Source: an uncultured Clostridia bacterium (GTDB lineage: Bacteria; Bacillota; Clostridia; TANB77; CAG-508). Taken from it: 11,873 bases of DNA. Positions 1 to 6,598 of this stretch are shown in pieces. Location of the stretch: positions 1-11,873 of the forward strand of contig CAJFQT010000037.1 of assembly GCA_904419095.1 (NCBI GenBank), given 5' to 3'. A program made the translations under genes and the position numbers. The notes beneath the pieces are model-generated. The model did no database searches and was not told where the DNA came from. It saw nothing but the letters and a program-made list of their open reading frames with translations. Position 1 is the stretch's first letter; every line of letters begins with the position of its first letter.

Positions 1-794
1 CTAAATATCCACAAGTTGATGAAAAATATATAAATTCAGATATTCTTTCAGAAGTAGAGGAAACAAGAAAAATAATAAATCTTGGATTAATGCTTAGAAA
101 TTCAAAACAATTGAAAGTTAAGCAACCACTTGAAAAAATGTATATATGCACAAAAGATAATATAGAAAGCTTGTTAGAAAGCTATGGTAATATAATAAAA
201 GAAGAATTGAATATTAAAGATATCGAAGTTATTGAAAATACAAATAATATCAATGTTCAATATTTAGTAGTTAATTTCAAAGAAGCTGGAAAATTATTAA
301 AATCAAGAATACAAGAATTTAAACAAAGAGTTACTGAAATGAATGAAAATGAAATGAAAGATTTAGTAGAAATGTATAATGATGAAAAAACAAAATCTGT
401 TGAAGTAGAAGGATTTGGAGAAATACCAAAAGAAGCATTTTTAATAAATGAAAAACCAAAAGAAAATATTGTTTTAATAAATGAGAATAAGTATATAGTT
501 GCCTTAGATACAACACTTAATGAGGATTTAATTGTAGAAGGTCTTGAAAGAGAAGTAACTCGTACTATTCAAGTGCTAAGAAAAGAAGCAGGATTTAAAA
601 TCGAACAAAGAATTAAATTAGGAATAGAAACAGATGGAAAATTATTAAGTAAAGTAATAGAAAAATATATAGAAAATATTAAATCTGAAACATTAACAAA
701 TGAATTTCTAAATAAAAAATTAGAAAATTCCGATATTGAAAAAACATTAGATTTTAATAATGAGAGTATTACTATATCATTAAAAGGCTTATAA
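1..794 (+). CDS. ileS: Isoleucyl-tRNA synthetase, C-terminal part (5' end outside window)
   Basis: This is the last 263 codons of an isoleucine-tRNA ligase, which charges tRNA-Ile in the cytoplasm; the frame is already open at the first bases, so the catalytic Rossmann domain lies upstream of the window. The visible part holds the end of the anticodon-binding helical domain, with the LGLMLRNSKQLKVKQPL segment that matches the 'LGR..R....KvRqPL' signature of class I IleRS. The conserved C-terminal domain follows, with EGLEREVTRTIQVLRKEAGF as its hallmark. I see no C-terminal zinc-ribbon cysteines, which points to the long eukaryote-like (type 2) IleRS rather than the zinc-containing type 1. 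An internal ATG at 90 is not a real start because the homologous sequence continues upstream of it. A terminator follows directly. Confidence 0.9.
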   Translation, partial: KYPQVDEKYINSDILSEVEETRKIINLGLMLRNSKQLKVKQPLEKMYICTKDNIESLLESYGNIIKEELNIKDIEVIENTNNINVQYLVVNFKEAGKLLKSRIQEFKQRVTEMNENEMKDLVEMYNDEKTKSVEVEGFGEIPKEAFLINEKPKENIVLINENKYIVALDTTLNEDLIVEGLEREVTRTIQVLRKEAGFKIEQRIKLGIETDGKLLSKVIEKYIENIKSETLTNEFLNKKLENSDIEKTLDFNNESITISLKGL

Positions 795-796
795 AT

Positions 797-822
797 AAAA
801 GAGTTCATTTTGAACTCTTTTT
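797..822 (+). terminator. Rho-independent terminator of ileS
   Basis: An 11-bp perfect stem (797-807 with 811-821) closes a TTT loop; its core is GAGTTCA/TGAACTC and the 3' arm runs into a T-tract. It starts 3 nt after the ileS stop and separates ileS from metK. Confidence 0.9.
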
Positions 823-830
823 ATAATTTA

Positions 831-859
831 TTGACAAAATAATGAAAAAGTGTAATAAT
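831..859 (+). promoter_or_regulatory. Predicted housekeeping promoter of metK
   Basis: A perfect TTGACA (-35, 831-836) is followed after 17 bp by AATAAT (-10, 854-859; 5 of 6 consensus). It lies between the ileS terminator and the metK ribosome binding site. The leader would be only about 30 nt, so there is no room for an S-box/SAM riboswitch. Confidence 0.7.
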
Positions 860-898
860 TATGTAAAAAAGAAAATCGATAAGAAAAGAGGAAATAAA

Positions 899-2008
899 AT
901 GAGCAAATACTATTTTACATCGGAAAGTGTTACAGAAGGACATCCAGATAAATTATGTGATACAATTTCAGACTGTATATTAGATGAATATTTAAAACAG
1001 GACCAAAATGCTAGAGTAGCTGTAGAAACATTTGTCTCAGGAAATAAAATAACAATAGCAGGGCAAATTACAGCAAAAGGTAATGTTAATATCGAAAAAT
1101 TAGTGAGAGAAAAAATAAAAGAAATTGGATATGATAATGAAAAAATAGATATGGATTACAGAAATTGTAAAATAGAGGTTGATATTACAAGACAGAGTCC
1201 AGATATTGCATTAGGTGTAGACATTGGAGGAGCAGGAGATCAGGGAATTATGTTTGGGTTTGCATGTGATGAAACACCAGAATATATGCCATATGCTATA
1301 TCAATGGCACATAGGCTATCAAAAAGATTAACAGAAGTAAGAAGAAATAAAGAAATTGAATATATAAGACCAGATGGAAAAACACAAGTAACGGTTGAAT
1401 ATGAAGATTACAAACCAAAAAGAATAGAAACAATACTAATTTCTACACAACATAATGAAGAAATTAGTCAAGAAAAGTTAAAAAATGATATTATAGAAAA
1501 TGTAATTAAAGTAGTCATTCCAGAAAATATGATAGATGAAAACACAAATATCTATGTAAATCCAACAGGAAAGTTTGTAATTGGTGGACCTTTAGGTGAT
1601 ACAGGATTAACGGGTAGAAAAATTATTGTAGATACATATGGTGGATATGCAAGACATGGTGGAGGAGCTTTTTCAGGAAAAGATGCAAGTAAAGTAGATA
1701 GATCAGCTGCATATATGTTAAGACATATAGCAAAAAATATTGTTGCAAATGGATTTGCTAAAAAATGTGAAATACAAATTTCTTATGCAATTGGTATGAA
1801 GGAGCCATTGTCTATTAATGTAAATACATTTGGAACAGGAACTATATCAGAAAATGAGCTTATTAAAAAAATAAAAGAAAAATTTCCACTAACACCAGAT
1901 GGTATTATAAAATATTTAGATTTAAATAAACCAATATATTCTTTAACAACTAATTATGGACATTTTGGAAAAAATAATTTGCCATGGGAAAAGGTAATTG
2001 AATTATAA
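899..2008 (+). CDS. metK: S-adenosylmethionine synthetase
   Basis: MetK makes S-adenosylmethionine from ATP and methionine in the cytoplasm and supplies methyl transferases and radical SAM enzymes such as the one encoded at 3735. Family signatures seen are the N-terminal GHPDK (residues 14-18), GAGDQG followed by IMFGFACDET (111-126), GLTGRKIIVDTYGG, and the phosphate-binding GGGAFSGKD (254-262). The product is 369 residues, somewhat shorter than the usual 380-400; the loop just before GAGDQG is visibly reduced (GVDIGGAGDQG). I place the start at 899, where an AGAGG box sits 7 nt upstream and the family N-terminus MSKYYFTSESVTEGHPDK begins. An in-frame ATG at 842 would overlap the promoter. 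The gene is monocistronic, between two terminators. Confidence 0.95.
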   Translation: MSKYYFTSESVTEGHPDKLCDTISDCILDEYLKQDQNARVAVETFVSGNKITIAGQITAKGNVNIEKLVREKIKEIGYDNEKIDMDYRNCKIEVDITRQSPDIALGVDIGGAGDQGIMFGFACDETPEYMPYAISMAHRLSKRLTEVRRNKEIEYIRPDGKTQVTVEYEDYKPKRIETILISTQHNEEISQEKLKNDIIENVIKVVIPENMIDENTNIYVNPTGKFVIGGPLGDTGLTGRKIIVDTYGGYARHGGGAFSGKDASKVDRSAAYMLRHIAKNIVANGFAKKCEIQISYAIGMKEPLSINVNTFGTGTISENELIKKIKEKFPLTPDGIIKYLDLNKPIYSLTTNYGHFGKNNLPWEKVIEL

Positions 2009-2016
2009 TATTGACT

Positions 2017-2042
2017 AAAAAAGAGCTTTGAGCTCTTTTTTT
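2017..2042 (+). terminator. Rho-independent terminator of metK
   Basis: An 11-bp stem (2017-2027 with 2031-2041, core GAGCT/AGCTC) closes a TTG loop and ends in a run of seven T. It begins 8 nt after the metK stop. Confidence 0.9.
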
Positions 2043-2083
2043 AACATTCTTAGTGTAAATAAAAAACATCTAATAAAAGCATA

Positions 2084-2112
2084 TTGCATTTTATGTAAAA
2101 TTATGGTATTAT
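2084..2112 (+). promoter_or_regulatory. Predicted promoter of the nucleotidyltransferase operon
   Basis: TTGCAT (2084-2089), a 17-bp spacer and TATTAT (2107-2112) form a good sigma-A type promoter. It leaves a leader of roughly 75 nt before the ATG at 2197. No obvious riboswitch fold was seen in the leader. Confidence 0.6.
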
Positions 2113-2196
2113 ACAATTGTAATGCTTAATTATAAAAGTGGCAAATTTAGAAGAGCGGATGTATTTAGAGAAAATTAAAAAGAAGGAGATGAAAAA

Positions 2197-2622
2197 ATGA
2201 TAATAGGTTATACTGCAGGAGTATTTGATTTATTCCATGTTGGGCATTTATTCTTATTGAAGAATGCAAAAAAAATGTGTGATACATTAGTTGTAGGAGT
2301 AACAACAGATGAATTAGCTTTATACAAAGGAAAGAAACCTGTAATACCATTTGAGGAGAGAATGGAAATTGTAAGAAGTTGTAAGTATGTAGATTTAGTA
2401 GTTCCACAAAATAATATGGATAAAGTTAGAACTTGTAAAATGTTAAATGCAACAGTATTATTTGTTGGAGAAGATTGGTATGGAACTGACAAATGGAAAA
2501 AATATGAGGAAGAATTAAAAGTAGAAGGAGTTAAGGTAGTATATCTTCCACGAATTCAAAAACATTCATCAACTGAAGTAGCAAGAAAATGTATAGAAAG
2601 AGAAAAAAATAAGAAAGAGTAG
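2197..2622 (+). CDS. TagD-like nucleotidyltransferase (glycerol-3-phosphate cytidylyltransferase family)
   Basis: A 141-residue single-domain enzyme of the HxGH nucleotidyltransferase superfamily, which joins a phosphorylated small molecule to CMP or AMP with release of pyrophosphate. The signature GVFDLFHVGH (residues 8-17) carries the HxGH motif. TTDEL, RYVD-like KYVDLVVP, GEDWYG and VVYLPR follow the TagD layout throughout. The C-terminal RTEGISTT motif of B. subtilis TagD is changed to RIQKHSST (119-126), so the substrate need not be glycerol-3-phosphate. AAGGAG sits 8 nt before the ATG. The next gene, an asparagine-synthase-like ligase, begins 10 nt after the stop, so both probably act on the same product. 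A teichoic-acid or surface-polymer role is inference; no glycosyltransferase or teichoic-acid polymerase is nearby. Confidence 0.85.
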   Translation: MIIGYTAGVFDLFHVGHLFLLKNAKKMCDTLVVGVTTDELALYKGKKPVIPFEERMEIVRSCKYVDLVVPQNNMDKVRTCKMLNATVLFVGEDWYGTDKWKKYEEELKVEGVKVVYLPRIQKHSSTEVARKCIEREKNKKE

Positions 2623-2632
2623 GGGGAACATA

Positions 2633-3673
2633 ATGGAAGTAGATAAGAAATATTGTATGAGTTCCTTTTTGATGTATAGAGCTATCGTAGATGAAACAAA
2701 AAGTTTTTCAAAGAAATATAATCCACATCATTTCAAAGTAGATTTTCCAAGAATTCCAATATCAAATAGTTTACAATTGGAAAATTCAATAAAAGATATG
2801 ATGAAAGAGTGGACGAAAGATGGAAAAGCAGCTTTAGCACTTTCAGGAGGAATTGATTCTGCTATTTTAGCGAAATTTATGCCAAAGGGAAGTAAAGTAT
2901 ATACATTTCAATGTATAGTACCAGGAAAAAAAGTTACAAATGAAGTACCACAGGCTTCAAAATATGTAAAAGAATGTGGATTAAAACACGAAGTAATAGA
3001 GATATATTGGGAAGATATGGAAAAATATGCACCAATATTAATGAATAGTAAAGGAGCTCCAATACATTCAATAGAAGTTCAAATTTATAAAGCTGCTCTA
3101 AAAGCTAAACAAGATGGATATGAAAGATTAATTTTTGGAGAGACAAGCGATATAAATTATGGAGGATTAGATAAATTTTTCTTTAAAGAATGGACTTTTG
3201 GTGATTGGATGGAAAGATACTGTTATGTAATGCCATATTTAGCATTGAAAGACTATGAAATAGTTGATGAGCCGATAAGATTATATGAAAAAAATGGAAT
3301 AATAGACGTTCATGAATTTTTGAGAAACTTTACATTAAAAACAAGTATGGGGAGTTATATAAATGCTTGTAAGTGTGCTGATATTGAATTTAAAAGTCCA
3401 TATCTAATGACATTTATGTCAGAACCACTTGATTATAATAGAATACAGAAAGGTGAGAGTAAATATTTAGTAAGGGAAGTATTTCAAAGATTATATCCTA
3501 ATATGGAAGTACCTGTGAAAATCTCTATGCCTAGACCTATGGCAGAATGGTTTGCGAATTGGAAAGGACCAACAAGAAAAGAATTTTGGCCACAATGCAC
3601 AAAAGATATGAATGGTGATCAAAAATGGTTAGTATGGGCATTAGAAAAATTTTTGAATATATGTGATGAATAA
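2633..3673 (+). CDS. Asparagine-synthase-like ATP-dependent ligase without glutaminase domain
   Basis: A 346-residue PP-loop protein resembling the C-terminal synthetase domain of AsnB. It should adenylate a carboxylate and transfer an amine or ammonia to it. The P-loop is SGGIDSA (residues 71-77). A second ATP/Mg-binding motif, GETSDINYGG (169-178), takes the place of the usual GxGxDExxGG. The N-terminal glutamine-hydrolysing domain of AsnB, which starts with Cys2, is absent, so glutamine is not the direct amine donor through this protein. The first ~60 residues are unlike AsnB and unassigned. AGGGGG lies 6 nt before the ATG and overlaps the stop of the nucleotidyltransferase gene, indicating coupled expression. 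I infer that it amidates or conjugates a nucleotide-activated intermediate; free asparagine synthesis is less likely. Confidence 0.75.
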   Translation: MEVDKKYCMSSFLMYRAIVDETKSFSKKYNPHHFKVDFPRIPISNSLQLENSIKDMMKEWTKDGKAALALSGGIDSAILAKFMPKGSKVYTFQCIVPGKKVTNEVPQASKYVKECGLKHEVIEIYWEDMEKYAPILMNSKGAPIHSIEVQIYKAALKAKQDGYERLIFGETSDINYGGLDKFFFKEWTFGDWMERYCYVMPYLALKDYEIVDEPIRLYEKNGIIDVHEFLRNFTLKTSMGSYINACKCADIEFKSPYLMTFMSEPLDYNRIQKGESKYLVREVFQRLYPNMEVPVKISMPRPMAEWFANWKGPTRKEFWPQCTKDMNGDQKWLVWALEKFLNICDE

Positions 3674-3734
3674 GAATATGTTAGTACTGTTTGAATAAAA
3701 ATAATTTTAAAATAAATTTGGAGGGAGTATTAAA

Positions 3735-4616
3735 ATGATTAAAAAAGTTGAAAGAATAAAATCAGTAGATGGAAGTAGTAAATATTTATTTAATGATGGA
3801 AATAGTGAGAAAGGAAATTTTGAAGCATTATATTTTTATCCAGTTGACAATGTAGAGAAAAGTTCAATTTGTATATCAACACAAATTGGATGTGCTGTAG
3901 GTTGTGCATTTTGTGCAACAGGAAGATTAGGACTAACTAGAAATTTAAAAAGTGCTGAAATGATAGAAGCAATAAATAAGATATTAGAGGATGAAAAGAA
4001 TGATGGAGAAGATATTGAAAAATTAGATTCAATTGCTCTAATGGGAATGGGAGAACCATTGCATAATTATAATGAGGTAAGAGAATTTTATCATCAAGCT
4101 ATGAAATTATTCAATGTAAGACATATTTCTCTATCAACATCAGGTGTTACTGATAATATTATTAAATTAGCTGATGATGATACTAATTTTAATTTATTAT
4201 TTTCATTACATTCACCATTTAATGAAGAAAGAGATAAATTGATTCCAATAAATAAAAAATATCCATTGGAAGGTGTTATTAAGGCTTGTGAATATTATTA
4301 TAATAAAAAACAAAAAGATTCTTTGAATCTAAAAATAAAAGCAAGTTATTTATTAATGAAAGATTTTAATGATACTGATAGACATGTTAAAGAATTAATA
4401 AAAATACTAGATAAAGATATTTTCAAAGTTCAAATTCTATTATATAACGAAAATGAAGATTTACCATTTAAAAGACCTAGTATAGAAAAAGCAAGAGAGT
4501 TTGAAAGAAAATTAAATGAAAGTGGATTAGAAACAAAAATTAGTATTAGTAAAGGACAAGATATAGCAGGAGCATGTGGTCAAATGGCAGGAAAAAGAAA
4601 TAAAAATTTTAAATAA
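3735..4616 (+). CDS. Short RlmN/Cfr-family radical SAM protein
   Basis: A 293-residue radical SAM enzyme of the RlmN/Cfr family, which methylates C2 (RlmN) or C8 (Cfr) of A2503 in 23S rRNA; RlmN also modifies A37 of some tRNAs. The CxxxCxxC cluster motif is C53, C57 and C60. C46, seven residues before the cluster, matches the resolving cysteine of E. coli RlmN (C118). C281 in GACGQM matches its methyl-carrying cysteine (C355). GMGEPLHNY is at 104-112. RlmN proteins are usually about 340-380 residues; this one lacks most of the N-terminal accessory domain and starts only 45 residues before C46. A GGAGGGAG box supports the ATG at 3735. It may be read from the upstream operon, as no terminator lies in the 61-nt gap. 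The exact target is uncertain. Confidence 0.8.
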   Translation: MIKKVERIKSVDGSSKYLFNDGNSEKGNFEALYFYPVDNVEKSSICISTQIGCAVGCAFCATGRLGLTRNLKSAEMIEAINKILEDEKNDGEDIEKLDSIALMGMGEPLHNYNEVREFYHQAMKLFNVRHISLSTSGVTDNIIKLADDDTNFNLLFSLHSPFNEERDKLIPINKKYPLEGVIKACEYYYNKKQKDSLNLKIKASYLLMKDFNDTDRHVKELIKILDKDIFKVQILLYNENEDLPFKRPSIEKAREFERKLNESGLETKISISKGQDIAGACGQMAGKRNKNFK

Positions 4617-4697
4617 GAATAAGAGTGCTATAAGAATTGAAATAAACAACAATTGCAAAAACTATTTTTTTAGAAAGATATAATTGAATTTTTAAAA

Positions 4698-4737
4698 CAA
4701 AAAATCCAGCTCGATAAGAGTTGGATTTTTTGTTTTT
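4698..4737. terminator. Strong bidirectional terminator between convergent genes
   Basis: A 15-bp stem with one G-T pair (4698-4712 with 4718-4732) closes a GATAA loop and is followed by TTTTT. On the minus strand the arm is followed by TTTTAAAAATT, so it can also end the convergent gene at 4767-5591. It marks the end of the housekeeping operon. Confidence 0.85.
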
Positions 4738-4766
4738 GGGGTTTCTAGTTTATACCCCACTTATTT

Positions 4767-5591
4767 TTACTTATGAAACAACATAGAACGGAAACCTGCA
4801 ATATTCACTTTGGTTGTTGGTGGTTCTCTAAAATATCTATCACCAATTGGATAATCACGTCCATTTACACGATAGTGACCACCTCTGAGAACGATTCTGT
4901 CAGTATTATGTTGCTCTTGAGTAAATTCAAGAACATTACCAGCTAAATCGTTGATATTATAGATTGACCATTCAGGATGTGAACCAGTAGGTAACAATTG
5001 GGCAAGTCCATCATTAGAATAGAACTTATCATTATTTGCATAATTACCGAGATAAGTAGAATCATCTAAGATTTCGCCTTTGGTTTTTATTCCACTTTGA
5101 ATAATCCATTGACAGATTGAGTCATATCCAGAACCAAGCATTAGACAATGATCAATGTCGTCTGAATTGGTTTTGAATGTTGATTCAAAATCTTTTGCTT
5201 GATTATAAGATAATTCAACTAAAGGAATATTACCAGTTTTAAATACTACTTTTCCGCTTTCAAGTGATGCAGTATTCCGAGAAGTATAAAATCCTTCCCA
5301 ATATAAGATACTCTCAACAATATTTTGAGGAATATCTTCATGCCAACCAGTAGAAGAAAAGTCATAGTTATACCAATTTCTTAATCCTAATTTAGAATTA
5401 AAGGATAAACCATCTAAAGTACCATTTTCTTCTAACCAGCCTACGGGAACCCAAACAAATTCATTACCAAATTTGTCTGAGATAACAAAGCCATTATTCC
5501 AACTGCCTGTTACATAAGTAAAACCATTCGGTATAAACGGTTTCATAAAACGATCAGTTGATGTTGTTAAATTTGTCCGTTTTTCTTTCAT
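4767..5591 (-). CDS. FGE/SUMF1-fold (C-type-lectin-like) protein, probably non-catalytic
   Basis: A 274-residue protein of the formylglycine-generating-enzyme/sulfatase-modifying-factor fold family. Seen are GNEFVWVPV (residues 42-50), NDLAGNVLEF (214-223, the counterpart of the family's 'D..GNVWEW'), RGGHYR (236-241) and the terminal GFRSML (266-271). True FGE ends in GFRC-like sequence with an active-site cysteine pair. Here no cysteine follows GFR, so aldehyde-forming catalysis is unlikely; a ligand-binding, structural or phage/element-related role is more plausible. No signal peptide or membrane segment is seen. The start is well set by TAGGAGGT 9 nt upstream. The gene has its own promoter, lies between two hairpins and is convergent to the housekeeping operon. 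Parts of it are clearly GC-richer than its neighbours (25 of 60 G+C at 4861-4920 versus 12 of 60 at 4141-4200), which suggests acquisition. Confidence 0.75.
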   Translation of the reverse strand: MKEKRTNLTTSTDRFMKPFIPNGFTYVTGSWNNGFVISDKFGNEFVWVPVGWLEENGTLDGLSFNSKLGLRNWYNYDFSSTGWHEDIPQNIVESILYWEGFYTSRNTASLESGKVVFKTGNIPLVELSYNQAKDFESTFKTNSDDIDHCLMLGSGYDSICQWIIQSGIKTKGEILDDSTYLGNYANNDKFYSNDGLAQLLPTGSHPEWSIYNINDLAGNVLEFTQEQHNTDRIVLRGGHYRVNGRDYPIGDRYFREPPTTKVNIAGFRSMLFHK

Positions 5592-5620
5592 AGTGAAATA
5601 ACCTCCTAAAGTATATAATA

Positions 5621-5634
5621 ATGTATTTATACAT
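5621..5634. promoter_or_regulatory. Palindrome at predicted transcription start of the FGE-fold gene
   Basis: ATGTAT-TT-ATACAT is a perfect 6-bp inverted repeat immediately downstream of the -10 box (5642-5647) on the minus strand, where transcription would begin. It is flanked by two copies of ATATAATAA spaced 20 bp apart (5613 and 5633). The position suits an operator, perhaps for the neighbouring XRE protein, but AT-rich DNA gives such repeats by chance. Confidence 0.35.
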
Positions 5635-5641
5635 ATAATAA

Positions 5642-5670
5642 ATTATACATCAATCAACATAAAAAGTCAA
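5642..5670 (-). promoter_or_regulatory. Strong predicted promoter of the FGE-fold gene
   Basis: Read on the minus strand: TTGACT (5665-5670), 17-bp spacer, perfect TATAAT (5642-5647). The leader is about 45 nt and carries an AGGAGG ribosome binding site. The quality of this promoter suggests constitutive or repressor-controlled expression. Confidence 0.75.
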
Positions 5671-5692
5671 TATAAATCTTGAATAACAAAGC

Positions 5693-5738
5693 AAACAAAA
5701 TACTAACCAAATAAATTTATTTGATTAGTATTTTGTTT
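5693..5738 (-). terminator. Long hairpin downstream of the XRE gene, likely terminator
   Basis: A 14-bp perfect stem (5693-5706 with 5725-5738), one mismatch, then seven more pairs down to a 2-nt turn. It lies 40 nt past the stop of the minus-strand XRE gene and just upstream of the FGE-fold gene promoter, so it insulates the two units. T-runs are inside the arm (TTTTGTTT), so it could work in both directions. Confidence 0.65.
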
Positions 5739-5777
5739 AACGACTGAGAAAGATTACCACTGTGAATTGTGATTTTT

Positions 5778-6134
5778 TTATCTCTTTTTTTGCATACCAT
5801 ATAAATGTATTGTAGACTGATTAATAAAAGTTTTATTTTCACTTTTTAACTTAGAATAATATAGAAGTATTTCTGGATCAATTATATCAATATTATCATT
5901 TAATTTTTCTATATCAATAACGCGATTAAACAAAAAATTTGGTGTAATATTTAGTATATTACATATATTTATAATTAAAGGGATACTACCAGAGGTAATT
6001 CCTCGTTCTAATGAACTAATATAATTGGTAGAAACATCGCACTTTTCTGCTAAATTTTCTTGAGTTAATCCCATTTTTAATCTTGCCAATTGAATATTAT
6101 TTCCAATATATTTTAAATCTTTATTTTTGTTCAT
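5778..6134 (-). CDS. XRE-family helix-turn-helix transcriptional regulator
   Basis: A 118-residue DNA-binding protein with a Cro/CI-type HTH at about residues 10-68. IGNNIQLARLKMGLTQENLA is helices 1-2, and CDVSTNYISSLERGI is the recognition part with the typical SxLERG. The remaining ~50 residues are a short unassigned tail with no peptidase motif, so it is a simple repressor. The start at 6134 has AAGGAG 7 nt upstream. The frame stays open to 6254, but that extension encodes the relic of another HTH gene. It is divergent from the plus-strand element genes that begin near 6599, the usual place for the repressor that keeps an integrative element quiet. Its operators are not proven. Confidence 0.85.
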   Translation of the reverse strand: MNKNKDLKYIGNNIQLARLKMGLTQENLAEKCDVSTNYISSLERGITSGSIPLIINICNILNITPNFLFNRVIDIEKLNDNIDIIDPEILLYYSKLKSENKTFINQSTIHLYGMQKKR

Positions 6135-6215
6135 AATTAATCTCCTTTTATAAATGATATAAGAAAAGTTGTACAAACAGAACAAACATATATTGACATT
6201 ATGGCAAAAATAAAA

Positions 6216-6340
6216 TAAGATTATAAGTTTATTTGATAGATCTTGTCTTGACATTTTTAATTGTTCTCTATATAGTTTAATCTCTGGCCAACAACATTTA
6301 ATTTACCATCTAATGAATCAAAATACTTTCTATTATTCAA
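6216..6340 (-). pseudogene. Frameshifted N-terminal remnant of an HTH regulator
   Basis: A perfect GGAGGT box (6350-6355) precedes a TTG start at 6340. The reading encodes MNNRKYFDSLDGKLNVVGQR and then LNYI before shifting into EN and a stop at 6257. In the next frame the expected continuation appears: REQLKM SRQDLSNKLIIL. Restoring a single lost A in ATAGAG rejoins the two pieces into the first two helices of an XRE-like regulator of the type 'NVVG..I...R...MSRQ.LSnKL'. After residue ~37 the similarity ends, so the gene is truncated as well as frameshifted. It sits just upstream of the intact XRE gene on the same strand and may be its displaced predecessor. Confidence 0.6.
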
Positions 6341-6439
6341 TGAACAATCACCTCCATAATTTTTTAACAATATTTAAATAATTTTACCATTTGCCTAAAA
6401 GCAAAAAAATAAAAATAGACGGAATTAGTACGGAGAAAT

Positions 6440-6456
6440 GACATATTTCGACATAT
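6440..6456. repeat. GACATAT direct repeat, one helical turn apart
   Basis: GACATAT occurs at 6440-6446 and again at 6450-6456, a 10-bp period that places both copies on the same face of DNA. The second copy overlaps where the -35 of the TATAAT at 6475 should be, and no -35 consensus is present. The stretch also holds TGTCGAA on the minus strand (6447-6453), which matches the 0A-box core. This would suit an activator site, as inference only. Confidence 0.3.
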
Positions 6457-6543
6457 AAATTGAAATAAAATCTTTATAATTAAAGATTGTTGTAAATGTA
6501 AAAATAATTGAATTAATAATTTTTTAAAAGTTAAATTATAGTG

Positions 6544-6598
6544 ATACTCCTTTTAAGATTTATTGATATAAATCTTAAGTTCTTAGAAGAGGGAGTAT
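6544..6598 (+). promoter_or_regulatory. Leader hairpin that can mask the ribosome binding site
   Basis: An outer stem of 9 bp (6544-6552 with 6590-6598, ATACTCC against GGAGTAT plus a G-T and a T-A pair) stacks on an inner 11-bp perfect stem (6553-6563 with 6568-6578, loop TGAT). An 11-nt bulge at 6579-6589 remains. The 3' outer arm contains the GGGAG Shine-Dalgarno sequence just before the ATG at 6599, so in this fold the site is paired. This suggests translational control of the next gene. Confidence 0.5.

Larger units (their letters stand above)
6341..6598. other. Intergenic control region at the element's left side
   Basis: No intact gene is seen here. On the minus side it carries the ribosome binding site of the HTH relic and a weak extended -10 (TGG then TAAAAT, 6381-6389). 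On the plus side it has the GACATAT direct repeat (6440-6456), a TATAAT at 6475-6480 without a good -35, and a folded leader from 6544. It is most likely the divergent control region of the integrative element. Confidence 0.4.

Noticed and set aside
795..898. Possible SAM (S-box) riboswitch ahead of metK
   Set aside because: The predicted leader is only about 30 nt and the sole hairpin in the gap is the ileS terminator upstream of the promoter.
842..898. Upstream ATG that would extend MetK by 19 residues
   Set aside because: It overlaps the promoter -10 region, has no ribosome binding site and adds sequence unlike the MetK N-terminus.
4738..4758. GGGGT/ACCCC hairpin as a second terminator
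   Set aside because: Only 5 bp with an 11-nt loop and no T-tract; the 15-bp hairpin next to it explains termination.
4767..5591. Variable protein of a diversity-generating retroelement (FGE/C-type-lectin fold with C-terminal variable region)
   Set aside because: No reverse transcriptase and no template repeat of the 3' end was seen in the window; the fold alone is not evidence.
6135..6254. N-terminal extension of the XRE protein to 158 residues
   Set aside because: The extension reads through the relic of another HTH gene and lacks a ribosome binding site, whereas 6134 has AAGGAG and the family N-terminus.
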